Assembly: GCA_004556545.1 (NCBI GenBank)
Contig: SFGO01000064.1
Span: 1-21,423, forward strand
Origin: Clostridiales bacterium
GTDB lineage: Bacteria > Bacillota > Clostridia > Christensenellales > Aristaeellaceae
DNA: 21,423 bases
Direction of reading: 5' to 3'
Part shown: in pieces, positions 14,933 to 21,126 of the stretch
Position numbering within the stretch: the stretch's first letter is position 1
Layout of the letters: each line of letters begins with the position of its first letter
Notes under the pieces: generated by a model
Told to the model about the DNA's origin: nothing
Databases searched by the model: none
Seen by the model: the letters and a program-made list of their open reading frames with translations, nothing else
Program-made: the position numbers and the translations under genes

Positions 14933-16365
14933 ACGGTGAGGGTTTCGTGTTCGCCGAGAAGGGCGGCGTTTTCGGTGAGGAGGGGACGGATGAGGTTGGA
15001 AAGGAACTCGTCCACCTGCTGGGCGCTGCGGCCGGTGTAGAGGGCGGGATCCAGCAGGGATTGAAGCTCGGCTTCCGTGGTCTGAAAGAGGGGATCGGCG
15101 GCAATGCGGGAAAGAAGATCGTTGGGCAGGCCTTCTTCCTTGACCGCGTTGCCCGCAGCCTGAGAATGAACGCGCAGGCGCTCGTGCAGCTGCTGGCGGT
15201 CGCCGCCCCGCTTGACCGCGTCCATGAGAATGTTCTCCGTGGCCATGAAGGGCAGCTCGTTCATCACCCGGACGTGAATGACCTTCGGGTAAACCACCAG
15301 CCCGTCGCAGACGTTCAGCATCACGTTGAGGATGGCGTCCACCCCGAGGAAGGCTTCGCTGACCGAAATGCGGCGGTTGGCGCTGTCGTCCAGCGTGCGC
15401 TCAAAAAACTGGGTGGCGCTGGTGATGGCGGCGTTCAGCGTGTCCACCATGACGTAGCGGCTCAGGGCTGAAATGCGCTCGGAGCGCATGGGATTGCGCT
15501 TGTAGGGCATGGCCGAGGAGCCGATCTGCTGCTTTTCGAAAGGTTCTTCCATCTCCTTGAAGCTTTGCAGCAGCCGGAGATCGTAGCTGAATTTGCTGGC
15601 CGACTGGGCAATGCCGGAGAGGGTGGAAACCACAAAGTAATCCATCTTCCGGCTGTAGGTCTGGCCGCTGACGGGAACGACCCGGTCAAAGCCCATCTGC
15701 TGGGCGATGTCCTGCTCCAGATGACGAATCTTTTCCGCGTCGCCGCCGAAAAGCTCCATGAAGCTGGCCTGCGTGCCTGTGGTGCCCTTGCTGCCCAGCA
15801 GCGCCAGCGAATCGAGCCGGTGCTCCAGCTCCAGATAATCCATGTATAGCTCGTTCATCCACAGCGTGGCCCGCTTGCCTACGGTGGTCAGCTGAGCGGG
15901 CTGGATGTGCGTGTAGGCCAGACAGGGCATGGCTTTGTATTCGTCGGCAAACTTGGCCAGCTTGTCCAGCACATTGAGCACCTTCCGGCGGATCAGCTGA
16001 AGACCCTGCTTCATGATGATGACGTCGGTGTTGTCGCCCACATAGCAGCTGGTAGCGCCCAGATGCAGGATCCCCTTGGCTTTGGGGCATTGCAGGCCGT
16101 AGGCGTATACGTGGCTCATCACGTCGTGGCGGCATTCCCGCTCCCGGCGCTGGGCGTCTTCATAGTTGATGTCGTCCTGATGGGCTTCCAGCTCGGCGAT
16201 CTGCTCGTCGGTGATGGCAAGGCCCTGCGCCTTTTCCGCCTTGGCCAGCGCAATCCATAATTTCCGCCACGTGCGGAATTTGTTGTCCTCGGAGAAGATG
16301 AACTGCATGTCTTTGCTGGCATAGCGGGTGGAAAAGGGGCTGATGTAGGCGGAATGGTCGGACAT
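14929..16365 (-). CDS. purB: Adenylosuccinate lyase
   Basis: PurB cleaves fumarate from SAICAR in purine synthesis and from adenylosuccinate in AMP synthesis. The 478-residue protein is full length for the longer PurB type. The fumarase/aspartase-superfamily signature SSAMPYKRNP is at residues 283-292 and carries the catalytic serine loop. HDVMSHVYAYG and GATSCYVGDNTD near the N-terminus are the other conserved active-site stretches. AAGGAGGT lies 6 bases before the ATG. The gene lies 36 bases downstream of yjdF with a terminator hairpin between them, and is not in a pur operon. No promoter is evident in the gap, so it either starts inside yjdF or depends on read-through. Confidence 0.96.
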   Translation of the reverse strand: MSDHSAYISPFSTRYASKDMQFIFSEDNKFRTWRKLWIALAKAEKAQGLAITDEQIAELEAHQDDINYEDAQRRERECRHDVMSHVYAYGLQCPKAKGILHLGATSCYVGDNTDVIIMKQGLQLIRRKVLNVLDKLAKFADEYKAMPCLAYTHIQPAQLTTVGKRATLWMNELYMDYLELEHRLDSLALLGSKGTTGTQASFMELFGGDAEKIRHLEQDIAQQMGFDRVVPVSGQTYSRKMDYFVVSTLSGIAQSASKFSYDLRLLQSFKEMEEPFEKQQIGSSAMPYKRNPMRSERISALSRYVMVDTLNAAITSATQFFERTLDDSANRRISVSEAFLGVDAILNVMLNVCDGLVVYPKVIHVRVMNELPFMATENILMDAVKRGGDRQQLHERLRVHSQAAGNAVKEEGLPNDLLSRIAADPLFQTTEAELQSLLDPALYTGRSAQQVDEFLSNLIRPLLTENAALLGEHETLTV

Positions 16366-16387
16366 GGCGAGACCTCCTTGATTGATG

Positions 16388-16411
16388 AAAAAAGGGGCAG
16401 GTCAGTGCCCC
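16388..16411 (-). terminator. Terminator overlapping the yjdF stop codon
   Basis: On the minus strand GGGGCA pairs with TGCCCC around a six-base loop and is followed by six T (16388-16393). The yjdF stop codon (16402-16404) is in the loop. It separates yjdF from purB and may only attenuate. Confidence 0.75.
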
Positions 16412-16809
16412 CGATGCCTGGCTTTCTTTTTGGCGATGCGGATTTCCAGCTTGCACTCTTCTTCCGCTTCCCGGTGCGCCCGGCATTGCTGCCGACGCTC
16501 CTGCTTGGCTTCCGCGTGCGCCAGCGAAAGAGCCTGCTGAGCCTTCGTGCCCAAAAACCGGGTCGTGGCCTGAGCAGCCTGACGCTGGCGGCGTTTGGGA
16601 TTGGAGGCAATGGCAAACGGCTTCACGCCGTCCACCGGCGGGGAAAAGCGCAGGCTGTCCATGTGCTGAAGCAGAAAGCACCATACCTCCGCATCGCTCG
16701 GCTCGGCTCCGAAGACGATCTTCGCGACCGTTAGGCGGCTGTCCTCGCAATGCTCCACCCATCCAACATAAAAGGGATCCTCAAAGAAAACCGTCACTGT
16801 CATGCTCAC
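16402..16809 (-). CDS. yjdF: YjdF family protein (DUF2992)
   Basis: The 135-residue protein matches the YjdF family throughout: an N-terminal strand pair (TVTVFFEDPFYVGWVEH), the KIVFGAEPSDAEVWCF stretch, the KRRQRQAAQ segment, STKAQ-like GTKAQQALS, and a highly charged Lys/Arg tail ending HRGH. YjdF's activity is unknown; its mRNA is known for the yjdF riboswitch, which responds to azaaromatic compounds, so a role in toxin response is suspected. A GTG start at 16809 fits best, with AGGAGG 8 bases upstream; the ATG at 16803 is 13-14 bases from it. It has its own promoter, structured leader and terminator. Confidence 0.93.
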   Translation of the reverse strand: MSMTVTVFFEDPFYVGWVEHCEDSRLTVAKIVFGAEPSDAEVWCFLLQHMDSLRFSPPVDGVKPFAIASNPKRRQRQAAQATTRFLGTKAQQALSLAHAEAKQERRQQCRAHREAEEECKLEIRIAKKKARHRGH

Positions 16810-16817
16810 ATGACATA

Positions 16818-16932
16818 CCTCCTGTATGCCAGCCCGGTTTCGGGAAAGGGGACGACCCACAGGAGGGAGGGTTACTGACGGCAGCGCCGCGCCGGACTAC
16901 CAACCGGCATGTGTTTTTCTTTCCCAGACTGA
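16818..16932 (-). promoter_or_regulatory. Candidate yjdF riboswitch leader
   Basis: The leader of about 120 bases between the predicted start site and yjdF can close with a seven-pair helix, ATGCCGG (16904-16910) with CTGGCAT (16826-16832). Inside are CCCG/CGGG and GGG/CCC pairings. The ribosome site ACAGGAGG (16818-16825) is perfectly complementary to CCTCCTGT within the leader (16859-16866). Two exclusive folds are therefore possible, one hiding the ribosome site. The gene downstream is the one that names this riboswitch class. I did not match a consensus from memory, so class membership is by context. Confidence 0.65.
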
Positions 16933-16939
16933 CAGGGAA

Positions 16940-16968
16940 AGTATACCATACTTGCGCTGCAAAGGCAA
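16940..16968 (-). promoter_or_regulatory. Predicted yjdF promoter
   Basis: On the minus strand TTGCCT (16963-16968) and TATACT (16940-16945) are exactly 17 bases apart, with TGG before the -10. It follows directly after the upstream operon's terminator. Confidence 0.75.
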
Positions 16969-16971
16969 AAG

Positions 16972-16997
16972 AAAAAGGCCGGAGAACGGCTCCGGCC
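16972..16997 (-). terminator. Intrinsic terminator after the ECF S-component gene
   Basis: On the minus strand GGCCGGAG pairs perfectly with CTCCGGCC around five bases (16977-16997) and is followed by TTTTTC. It starts 13 bases after the stop codon. Confidence 0.9.
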
Positions 16998-17010
16998 AAG
17001 AAACAGGCGT

Positions 17011-17508
17011 TTACAGGCGGATGCGGCGGAGCACCGGCTGCAGCAGGGCGGCGATCACAACGCCGCTGAGGCCCTGCACCAGATTGGGGCCGACGGCGCC
17101 CAGCGCGGCGGCCAGACCGTAGCCCAGGGGCAGCCATTCCACCAGAAAATAGCCCAGCACCATCCACAGCTCCGCCAGCACAAACCACAGGATCCGAATC
17201 CACGCGGACTGCGTTTTGCGGCAGCCCAGCACGGCGATGGCCGCAACGCCCGCCTTGATGAGGAAGGTGGGCAGGCAGTACAGGGGATAACCGGCGATCA
17301 GGTCAGCCAGCAGACTGCCGATGGCCGCGGCGGGGATCGCCGTCCAGTCCAGCAGCACCGCACCCAGCAGGATGAATGCGTCGCCCAGATGAATGTAGCC
17401 CTGCGTGATGGAAATCGGGATTTTGAACAGATAGGTAGCCGCGAAGACCAGTGCGGCCATCATGCCCCCAAAAGCCAGTTTTTGCGTGTTTTTCAGGCTT
17501 TTGTTCAT
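17011..17508 (-). CDS. ECF transporter S component
   Basis: The 165-residue, very hydrophobic protein has about five to six helices and the S-component hallmark stretch GYIHLGDAFILLGA, followed by AAAIGSLLADLIAGYPLY and FLIKAG. S components bind a vitamin or similar small molecule and share an ATPase/EcfT energising module, usually encoded elsewhere; none is in the window. This family (PF07155-like) includes riboflavin- and other vitamin-linked members, but the substrate cannot be told here and no riboswitch was seen upstream. AGGAGG lies 9 bases before the ATG. It starts 22 bases after the ferritin-like gene, so the two are co-transcribed. Confidence 0.88.
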   Translation of the reverse strand: MNKSLKNTQKLAFGGMMAALVFAATYLFKIPISITQGYIHLGDAFILLGAVLLDWTAIPAAAIGSLLADLIAGYPLYCLPTFLIKAGVAAIAVLGCRKTQSAWIRILWFVLAELWMVLGYFLVEWLPLGYGLAAALGAVGPNLVQGLSGVVIAALLQPVLRRIRL

Positions 17509-17530
17509 GAGAATACGCCTCCTAGGTAGT

Positions 17531-18004
17531 TTAGTCGGATGACCGGGCCTGCTTTTGCAGGCTGGAAAGGTGCTTGTCCTCTTCCGCGGCGATGGTTTCC
17601 AGCATGGCGCGGGTGCCGACGTCCTGCGTCAGGGCGGCGAATTCCCGGTATTTCCGGGCAGAGCATTCCTCTGCCGCCATGGCGTAGTTCATCATGGAGG
17701 AAACGTCGTTGAGCAGGCCCTGGCGCACCGCGTCCATCAGCCCGCCTTCAAAGAGCACGCCTTCGGCTGCTGCGGAAAGCATCAGCTGCTCCTCCAGCGT
17801 GTCGTTCAGGGGCTGAGCATGAGAGCGGAACTGACGCAGATGCTCCCGCTCGTCTTCGCAGGTCTGACGAATCTGCACTGCGAGGGGATCCTCCGAGCGG
17901 CCCTGCTGGTCCAGCAGCATCAGGGCGCGGGTGTAGAGCTGAATGGCGCTCTTTTCCATTTCACAGGCAATGAACAGCGCTTCCTGCTGCGAACGGATCT
18001 CCAC
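17531..18004 (-). CDS. Ferritin-like diiron protein, rubrerythrin type without rubredoxin
   Basis: The 157-residue helical protein has the four-helix ferritin-like pattern of metal ligands: E17, E52-x-x-H55, E113/E114, and E143-x-x-H146. No C-terminal rubredoxin CxxC pair is present, so it is shorter than classical rubrerythrin. Such proteins reduce peroxide or handle iron in anaerobes; the exact role is open. It starts at a GTG (18004) with AAGGA about 11 bases upstream. The upstream region carries a cluster of TTTCC repeats. The next gene downstream encodes an ECF S component. Confidence 0.8.
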   Translation of the reverse strand: MEIRSQQEALFIACEMEKSAIQLYTRALMLLDQQGRSEDPLAVQIRQTCEDEREHLRQFRSHAQPLNDTLEEQLMLSAAAEGVLFEGGLMDAVRQGLLNDVSSMMNYAMAAEECSARKYREFAALTQDVGTRAMLETIAAEEDKHLSSLQKQARSSD

Positions 18005-18018
18005 AATGATTCACATCC

Positions 18019-18182
18019 TTTCCACGGGTTTCCCATGGGTTTTCCACATTTTGCAAAAGGTTTCCCACATGTTGCACAAATAGCAGAAAAGTGATTGAAT
18101 CACAAGGGATTCCATCACTTTTCCGCTCAGTTTTCCACAGAATTACTTCTTGGAGTTCAAAAACTCATTGAGTTTTTCCACA
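18019..18182 (+). promoter_or_regulatory. Cluster of TTTTCCACA-like repeats
   Basis: TTTCC begins at 18019, 18029, 18041, 18061, 18120, 18132 and 18175, always on the plus strand. Three copies are exactly TTTTCCACA (18040, 18131, 18174) and a fourth is TTTCCCACA (18061). TTTTCCACA differs by one base from the DnaA box TTATCCACA. Spacings of 10, 12, 20 and 12 bases are close to whole turns of the helix. Protein bound is unknown. Confidence 0.6.
18086..18123 (-). terminator. Long inverted repeat after the DUF1858 gene
   Basis: GAAAAGTGAT (18086-18095) pairs with ATCACTTTTC (18114-18123); after one mismatch GAATC pairs with GATTC, with a six-base loop. It is 20 bases past the stop. No separate T-run follows on the minus strand, so termination is likely but not certain. 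Confidence 0.6.
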
Positions 18183-18346
18183 AGTTCATCCGCGTTAGCG
18201 CCATGAACCGCGCAGGCGTCCTCAATGGGTTCGGCGGTAGCACAGGGGCAGCCCAGACAGTGCATTCCGAAGCTCATGAAAATGGCGGCGGTGTCGCCGT
18301 CCATGCGAAGCACGTCGCCGATGGACATTTTCTTATTGACAGGCAT
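18143..18346 (-). CDS. DUF1858 hybrid-cluster-associated redox disulfide protein
   Basis: The 67-residue protein has the DUF1858/TIGR03980 layout: a short N-terminal helix with IGDVL, then GMHCLGCPCATAE with C30, C33 and C35, and a further C45. The family is named from its association with hybrid cluster (prismane) proteins and is thought to act in redox or metal handling in anaerobes. The ATG at 18346 is chosen over the longer frame because AAGGAG lies 8 bases upstream and the longer N-terminus would overlap the promoter. No hybrid cluster gene is in the window. Confidence 0.92.
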   Translation of the reverse strand: MPVNKKMSIGDVLRMDGDTAAIFMSFGMHCLGCPCATAEPIEDACAVHGANADELVEKLNEFLNSKK

Positions 18347-18392
18347 GGTCGTCTCTCCTTTTCTGTTCGGACTTTCTGCCCGAACTGAGGCT

Positions 18393-18421
18393 ATCTTAAC
18401 ATTGTAAAATCGGATTGTCAA
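18393..18421 (-). promoter_or_regulatory. Predicted strong promoter of the DUF1858 gene
   Basis: On the minus strand a perfect TTGACA (18416-18421) is 17 bases from TAAGAT (18393-18398), with TGT before the -10. The leader carries a small hairpin, GTTCGG with CCGAAC. Confidence 0.82.
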
Positions 18422-18433
18422 TGGAAACGGGCC

Positions 18434-18463
18434 TTGTCACGGCAGAAAGAATCGTGCTATACT
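18434..18463 (+). promoter_or_regulatory. Predicted promoter of the sigma-factor operon
   Basis: TTGTCA (18434-18439) and TATACT (18458-18463) are 18 bases apart, with TGC directly before the -10. The start site would fall near 18470, just before the mobile element. It is divergent from the DUF1858 promoter; the two -35 boxes are 12 bases apart. Confidence 0.72.
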
Positions 18464-18472
18464 GAAAACGAC

Positions 18473-18620
18473 CAGAGTGTCAAAAAAGTGGAGGTGCAGG
18501 AGGCACTGCCTCCTGCCGGGGTTATAGGGGCGGAGCCCCTAATCCTTGTGCCGCAGCACATTCCCCCGCAAAGCGCTGTTTGCGGGCAACAGCGGCCAAC
18601 TTGTGTTTTTTCGACAGACT
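18473..18620 (+). mobile_element. MITE-like 148-bp element with 7-bp target duplication
   Basis: The element is flanked by perfect direct repeats AAACGAC (18466-18472 and 18621-18627). Its ends are imperfect inverted repeats: CAGAGTGTCAAAAAAG inward from the left and AGTCTGTCGAAAAAAC inward from the right. It folds into a chain of hairpins: a 10-pair stem around GCAGGAGGCA (18497-18517), TAGGGGC-GGA-GCCCCTA, TGTGC-CGCA-GCACA, and CCCGCAAA-GCGCTG-TTTGCGGG. It encodes nothing credible. The left end matches 207-243 (inverted) and the right end matches 21127 onward (inverted), so it appears to be an internally deleted form of the larger element. It sits between the sigma promoter and gene and forms most of the leader. 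Confidence 0.8.
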
Positions 18621-18652
18621 AAACGACTTCACAGAGGGGAGGGAGCGGGCGA

Positions 18653-19168
18653 ATGGACGGGAAAGCGCAGCGGTTTTCCGAGGAATGCGGGCCTTACGCG
18701 GGCATGGTCTATCGCCACTGCCTCCACATGCTGTCCCGGCCCGAGGAGGCCGAGGACGCGGCGCAGGAGAGCATGCTGCGGGCGTTCCGGGCCTACGATG
18801 GCTACCGGGGCGAAGGAACCGCCACATGGCTGTACCGCATCGCTCACAATACCTGTCTGGACATTCTCCGCTCCGCCCGCTGGAAGCGGGAATCTCTGCC
18901 CTACGACGAATTGCCGGAAACGGCGGATCCGTCTCCCACGCCCGAAGAAGCCTATCAGAAGCGTTCCCGCCGGGAGCAGCTCTGGCAGGCGGTGGAGCAG
19001 CTGCCGACCGATCAGCAGGTGATCTTATCCCTTTATTATGGAGAAAATGCGTCCTATGAGGCGCTGTCCCGCCTGCTGAAGCTGCCGGAGGGAACGGTCA
19101 AAAGCCGCCTGAACCGGGCGAAGGCCCATCTTCGGCAGATTTTGGGGCAGGAGGATGCAGCATTTTGA
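18653..19168 (+). CDS. ECF-type sigma-70 family RNA polymerase sigma factor
   Basis: The 171-residue protein has the two-domain layout of group 4 sigma factors. Region 2 is at about 12-78 (EEAEDAAQESMLRAF, then GTATWLYRIAHNTCLDILR) for -10 recognition and melting. Region 4 is at about 105-165 (LPTDQQVILSLYYGENASYEALSRLL, split here by its helix-turn-helix) for -35 binding. GAGGGGAGGGAG precedes the ATG. The next gene encodes a membrane protein with a cytoplasmic N-terminal segment, the usual place for an anti-sigma factor. I saw no typical ECF autoregulatory AAC/CGT promoter upstream; the visible promoter is sigma-A-like. Confidence 0.93.
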   Translation: MDGKAQRFSEECGPYAGMVYRHCLHMLSRPEEAEDAAQESMLRAFRAYDGYRGEGTATWLYRIAHNTCLDILRSARWKRESLPYDELPETADPSPTPEEAYQKRSRREQLWQAVEQLPTDQQVILSLYYGENASYEALSRLLKLPEGTVKSRLNRAKAHLRQILGQEDAAF

Positions 19169-19220
19169 GGAACCTTTTGGAAAGTCTCTCGTCTATTCCA
19201 TTGGAAAGGAGGAAAGGAAC

Positions 19221-20405
19221 ATGGAGCCGAAGCATGAAATTCCCGAAAACGACCGGCTGGACGAAGAACTGATGGATTTGTTCAGCGCGCCTGTTCCGTC
19301 CTCCTTCGATGAAAAATGGCGCAGCGCCATTGAGCGAGAGGAGAATTCAACCATGAGTCAGTTTGACGGCAATCGGGAACAGAAACAGAAGAAAGCAGCC
19401 CGTATGGGACGGAAATGGTGGAAAGCAGCCGTACCCGCCGCTGCGGCGCTGGTGCTGGTGGCAGGCTCGTGCTGGGTGGGCGATCAGGAGCCGGATCAGT
19501 CCAGACCGGGCAGCCGCAACGTCGGGTATCAGTCCAGCCTGTACACCGCGTATGACGATTACGACAGCGGCAGCTACCCGAGCGAAGAGGGAGCCTATGA
19601 CATGGTGGTTTCCAACGAGGAAAACGCCTACGCGGGGAAATCCGTCTCCACGGCTTCCGGCGCTGGCAGTGCCGTCGACACGCCATCTCCGAAGCCGGTG
19701 GCGGAGGGCCGCAAGCTGATCCGCACCGCCAGCCTGACCATCCGCACGGCGCAGTACGACGCGGATCTGGATGCGCTGACCCAGCTGGTGAAGAATGTAG
19801 GCGGGTATATCGAGTCCACCTACCAGAGCGGCGACCGGGAAAACGGTTCCACCCGAAGCAGCAGCATGACCCTGCGGATCCCCTCCGAAAAGCTGGACGA
19901 ATTCCTGAACGGGTTGGACGGCGTCGGCCGGGTGGTGGACCGCTCCGAAAGCTCCACGGACATGACCGTGCAGTACGCGGACAACGAAGCGCGTCTGGCG
20001 ACCCTGCGGGCCAAGCTGGAGCGGCTGAATGAGTTGCTGGCCAAGGCCGAGACGGTGGAGGAGCTGATCTCCATCGAAAGCGCCATTGCGGATACCCAGT
20101 ATTCCATCGACAGCTATGAAACCCGTCAGCGCACCATCGACCGGCAGGTGGATATGAGCGAGGTGGACGTTTACCTGCGGGAGGATTCCCCGGTGGAGAT
20201 CGCCTCGGAAATGAGCCTGGGCGAGCGTATCAGCCGCGCATTTCAGACCTCCGTGGAGGGCTTTGGCCGGTTTATGCGCAACATGCTGGTCTTTCTCGTG
20301 ATGGCGCTCCCCGCGCTGGGGCTGATAGCAGTGGTAACGGCGGCGGTTCTGCTGATTCGCCGCGCAAAGAAAAAGAGGACGAAGGCAAAGGAGACGAAGG
20401 AATAA
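19221..20405 (+). CDS. DUF4349 membrane protein, putative anti-sigma factor
   Basis: The 394-residue protein has a cytoplasmic N-terminus of about 65 residues (ELMDLFSAPVPSSFDEKW), a first membrane helix (68-86), a low-complexity Ser/Tyr/Asp linker (about 90-160), the DUF4349 domain (about 162-376) with a coiled coil at about 256-310, and a C-terminal helix (354-379) with a Lys/Arg tail. DUF4349 has no known activity. Gene order after an ECF sigma and the N-terminal segment suggest it holds the sigma factor at the membrane and senses an external signal; this is inference. The ATG at 19221 is preferred (AAAGGAGG 8 bases upstream) over a frame that would overlap the sigma gene. Confidence 0.87.
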   Translation: MEPKHEIPENDRLDEELMDLFSAPVPSSFDEKWRSAIEREENSTMSQFDGNREQKQKKAARMGRKWWKAAVPAAAALVLVAGSCWVGDQEPDQSRPGSRNVGYQSSLYTAYDDYDSGSYPSEEGAYDMVVSNEENAYAGKSVSTASGAGSAVDTPSPKPVAEGRKLIRTASLTIRTAQYDADLDALTQLVKNVGGYIESTYQSGDRENGSTRSSSMTLRIPSEKLDEFLNGLDGVGRVVDRSESSTDMTVQYADNEARLATLRAKLERLNELLAKAETVEELISIESAIADTQYSIDSYETRQRTIDRQVDMSEVDVYLREDSPVEIASEMSLGERISRAFQTSVEGFGRFMRNMLVFLVMALPALGLIAVVTAAVLLIRRAKKKRTKAKETKE

Positions 20406-20406
20406 A

Positions 20407-21078
20407 ATGAAACGCATGGCAATGTTGATTCTGGTGCTTCTGCTGGCAGTGCTGCCTATGGCGGCGCTGGGAGAGAGTGAAAGCACCGTAACGGTCTACG
20501 GCTACGGAAAGACGTATGTGACGCTGGATACGGCGGTCATCACCTTTGAGATTTCCGCCAGCGCCAAGACGGTTCAGGAGGCCCGGAAAAAGCAGGACCA
20601 GAAGCTGAAACAGCTTTACGAGGCGCTGGAGGCGGTAGGCATCAGCCGGGATCAGCTGCAAATGTCCGACTCCATTCTGAATATGAAGTACGATTTCAAG
20701 TACGGCAAGATCGAGCGCGGCGTGGAGCAGGATCAGCAGTGCGTAGGCAGCGAGTGGAAGCTGACGCTGCCGGAAAAGGGCATGCTGGAGGGAACGCTGG
20801 ACGCGATTCTGTCCGCCAACGTCATTACGGGCTACACCTTTACGCTGGAAAGCAGCGGCAAGCAGGAGGCCTATCAGGAGGCGCTGGATCTGGCCATGGA
20901 TTACGCCCTGCAGAAGGCGGAATTCGTCGCCAAGACCAACGGCATGAAGCTGGGCGCCCTGCGCAGCCTGAAGGAGGAGGAGCCGGTTTTCGGCCACACC
21001 ATCCGTTCCGAAACCGACGAACTGATGGACAGCACCATCGTTTCCGCTACCGTGGAAATGGTGTGGGAACTGGAATAA
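20407..21078 (+). CDS. SIMPL-domain (DUF541) secreted protein
   Basis: The 223-residue protein has a signal peptide (about 1-22, cleavage near ALG-ES) and a SIMPL/DUF541 domain: STVTVYGYGKTYVTLDTAVITFEIS near the start (two adjoining strands), the helix with KKQDQKLKQLYEAL, and the closing strand TVSATVEMVWEL-like end. SIMPL proteins are exported, form oligomeric assemblies in some species, and are linked to envelope or oxidative stress without a defined reaction. It starts one base after the DUF4349 stop with AAGGA 5 bases before the ATG, so it is coupled to that gene and probably belongs to the same sigma response. Confidence 0.9.
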   Translation: MKRMAMLILVLLLAVLPMAALGESESTVTVYGYGKTYVTLDTAVITFEISASAKTVQEARKKQDQKLKQLYEALEAVGISRDQLQMSDSILNMKYDFKYGKIERGVEQDQQCVGSEWKLTLPEKGMLEGTLDAILSANVITGYTFTLESSGKQEAYQEALDLAMDYALQKAEFVAKTNGMKLGALRSLKEEEPVFGHTIRSETDELMDSTIVSATVEMVWELE

Positions 21079-21096
21079 ACCGCATATGCAAAACAG

Positions 21097-21125
21097 AAGG
21101 GCATGATGGTTGTTCACGCCCTTTT
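21097..21125 (+). terminator. Intrinsic terminator of the sigma-factor operon
   Basis: AAGGGC (21097-21102) pairs with GCCCTT (21118-21123), extended past one mismatch by TGA/TCA, and ends in TTTT. The dispersed element begins two bases later. Confidence 0.82.
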
Positions 21126-21126
21126 C

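Noticed and set aside
18019..18182. Chromosomal replication origin
   Set aside because: No dnaA, dnaN or AT-rich unwinding region is adjacent; the boxes are one mismatch from consensus. Kept only as a regulatory cluster.
18347..18421. Longer N-terminus for the DUF1858 protein
   Set aside because: It would cover the -10 and -35 boxes; the ATG at 18346 has AAGGAG at 8 bases and fits the usual family length.
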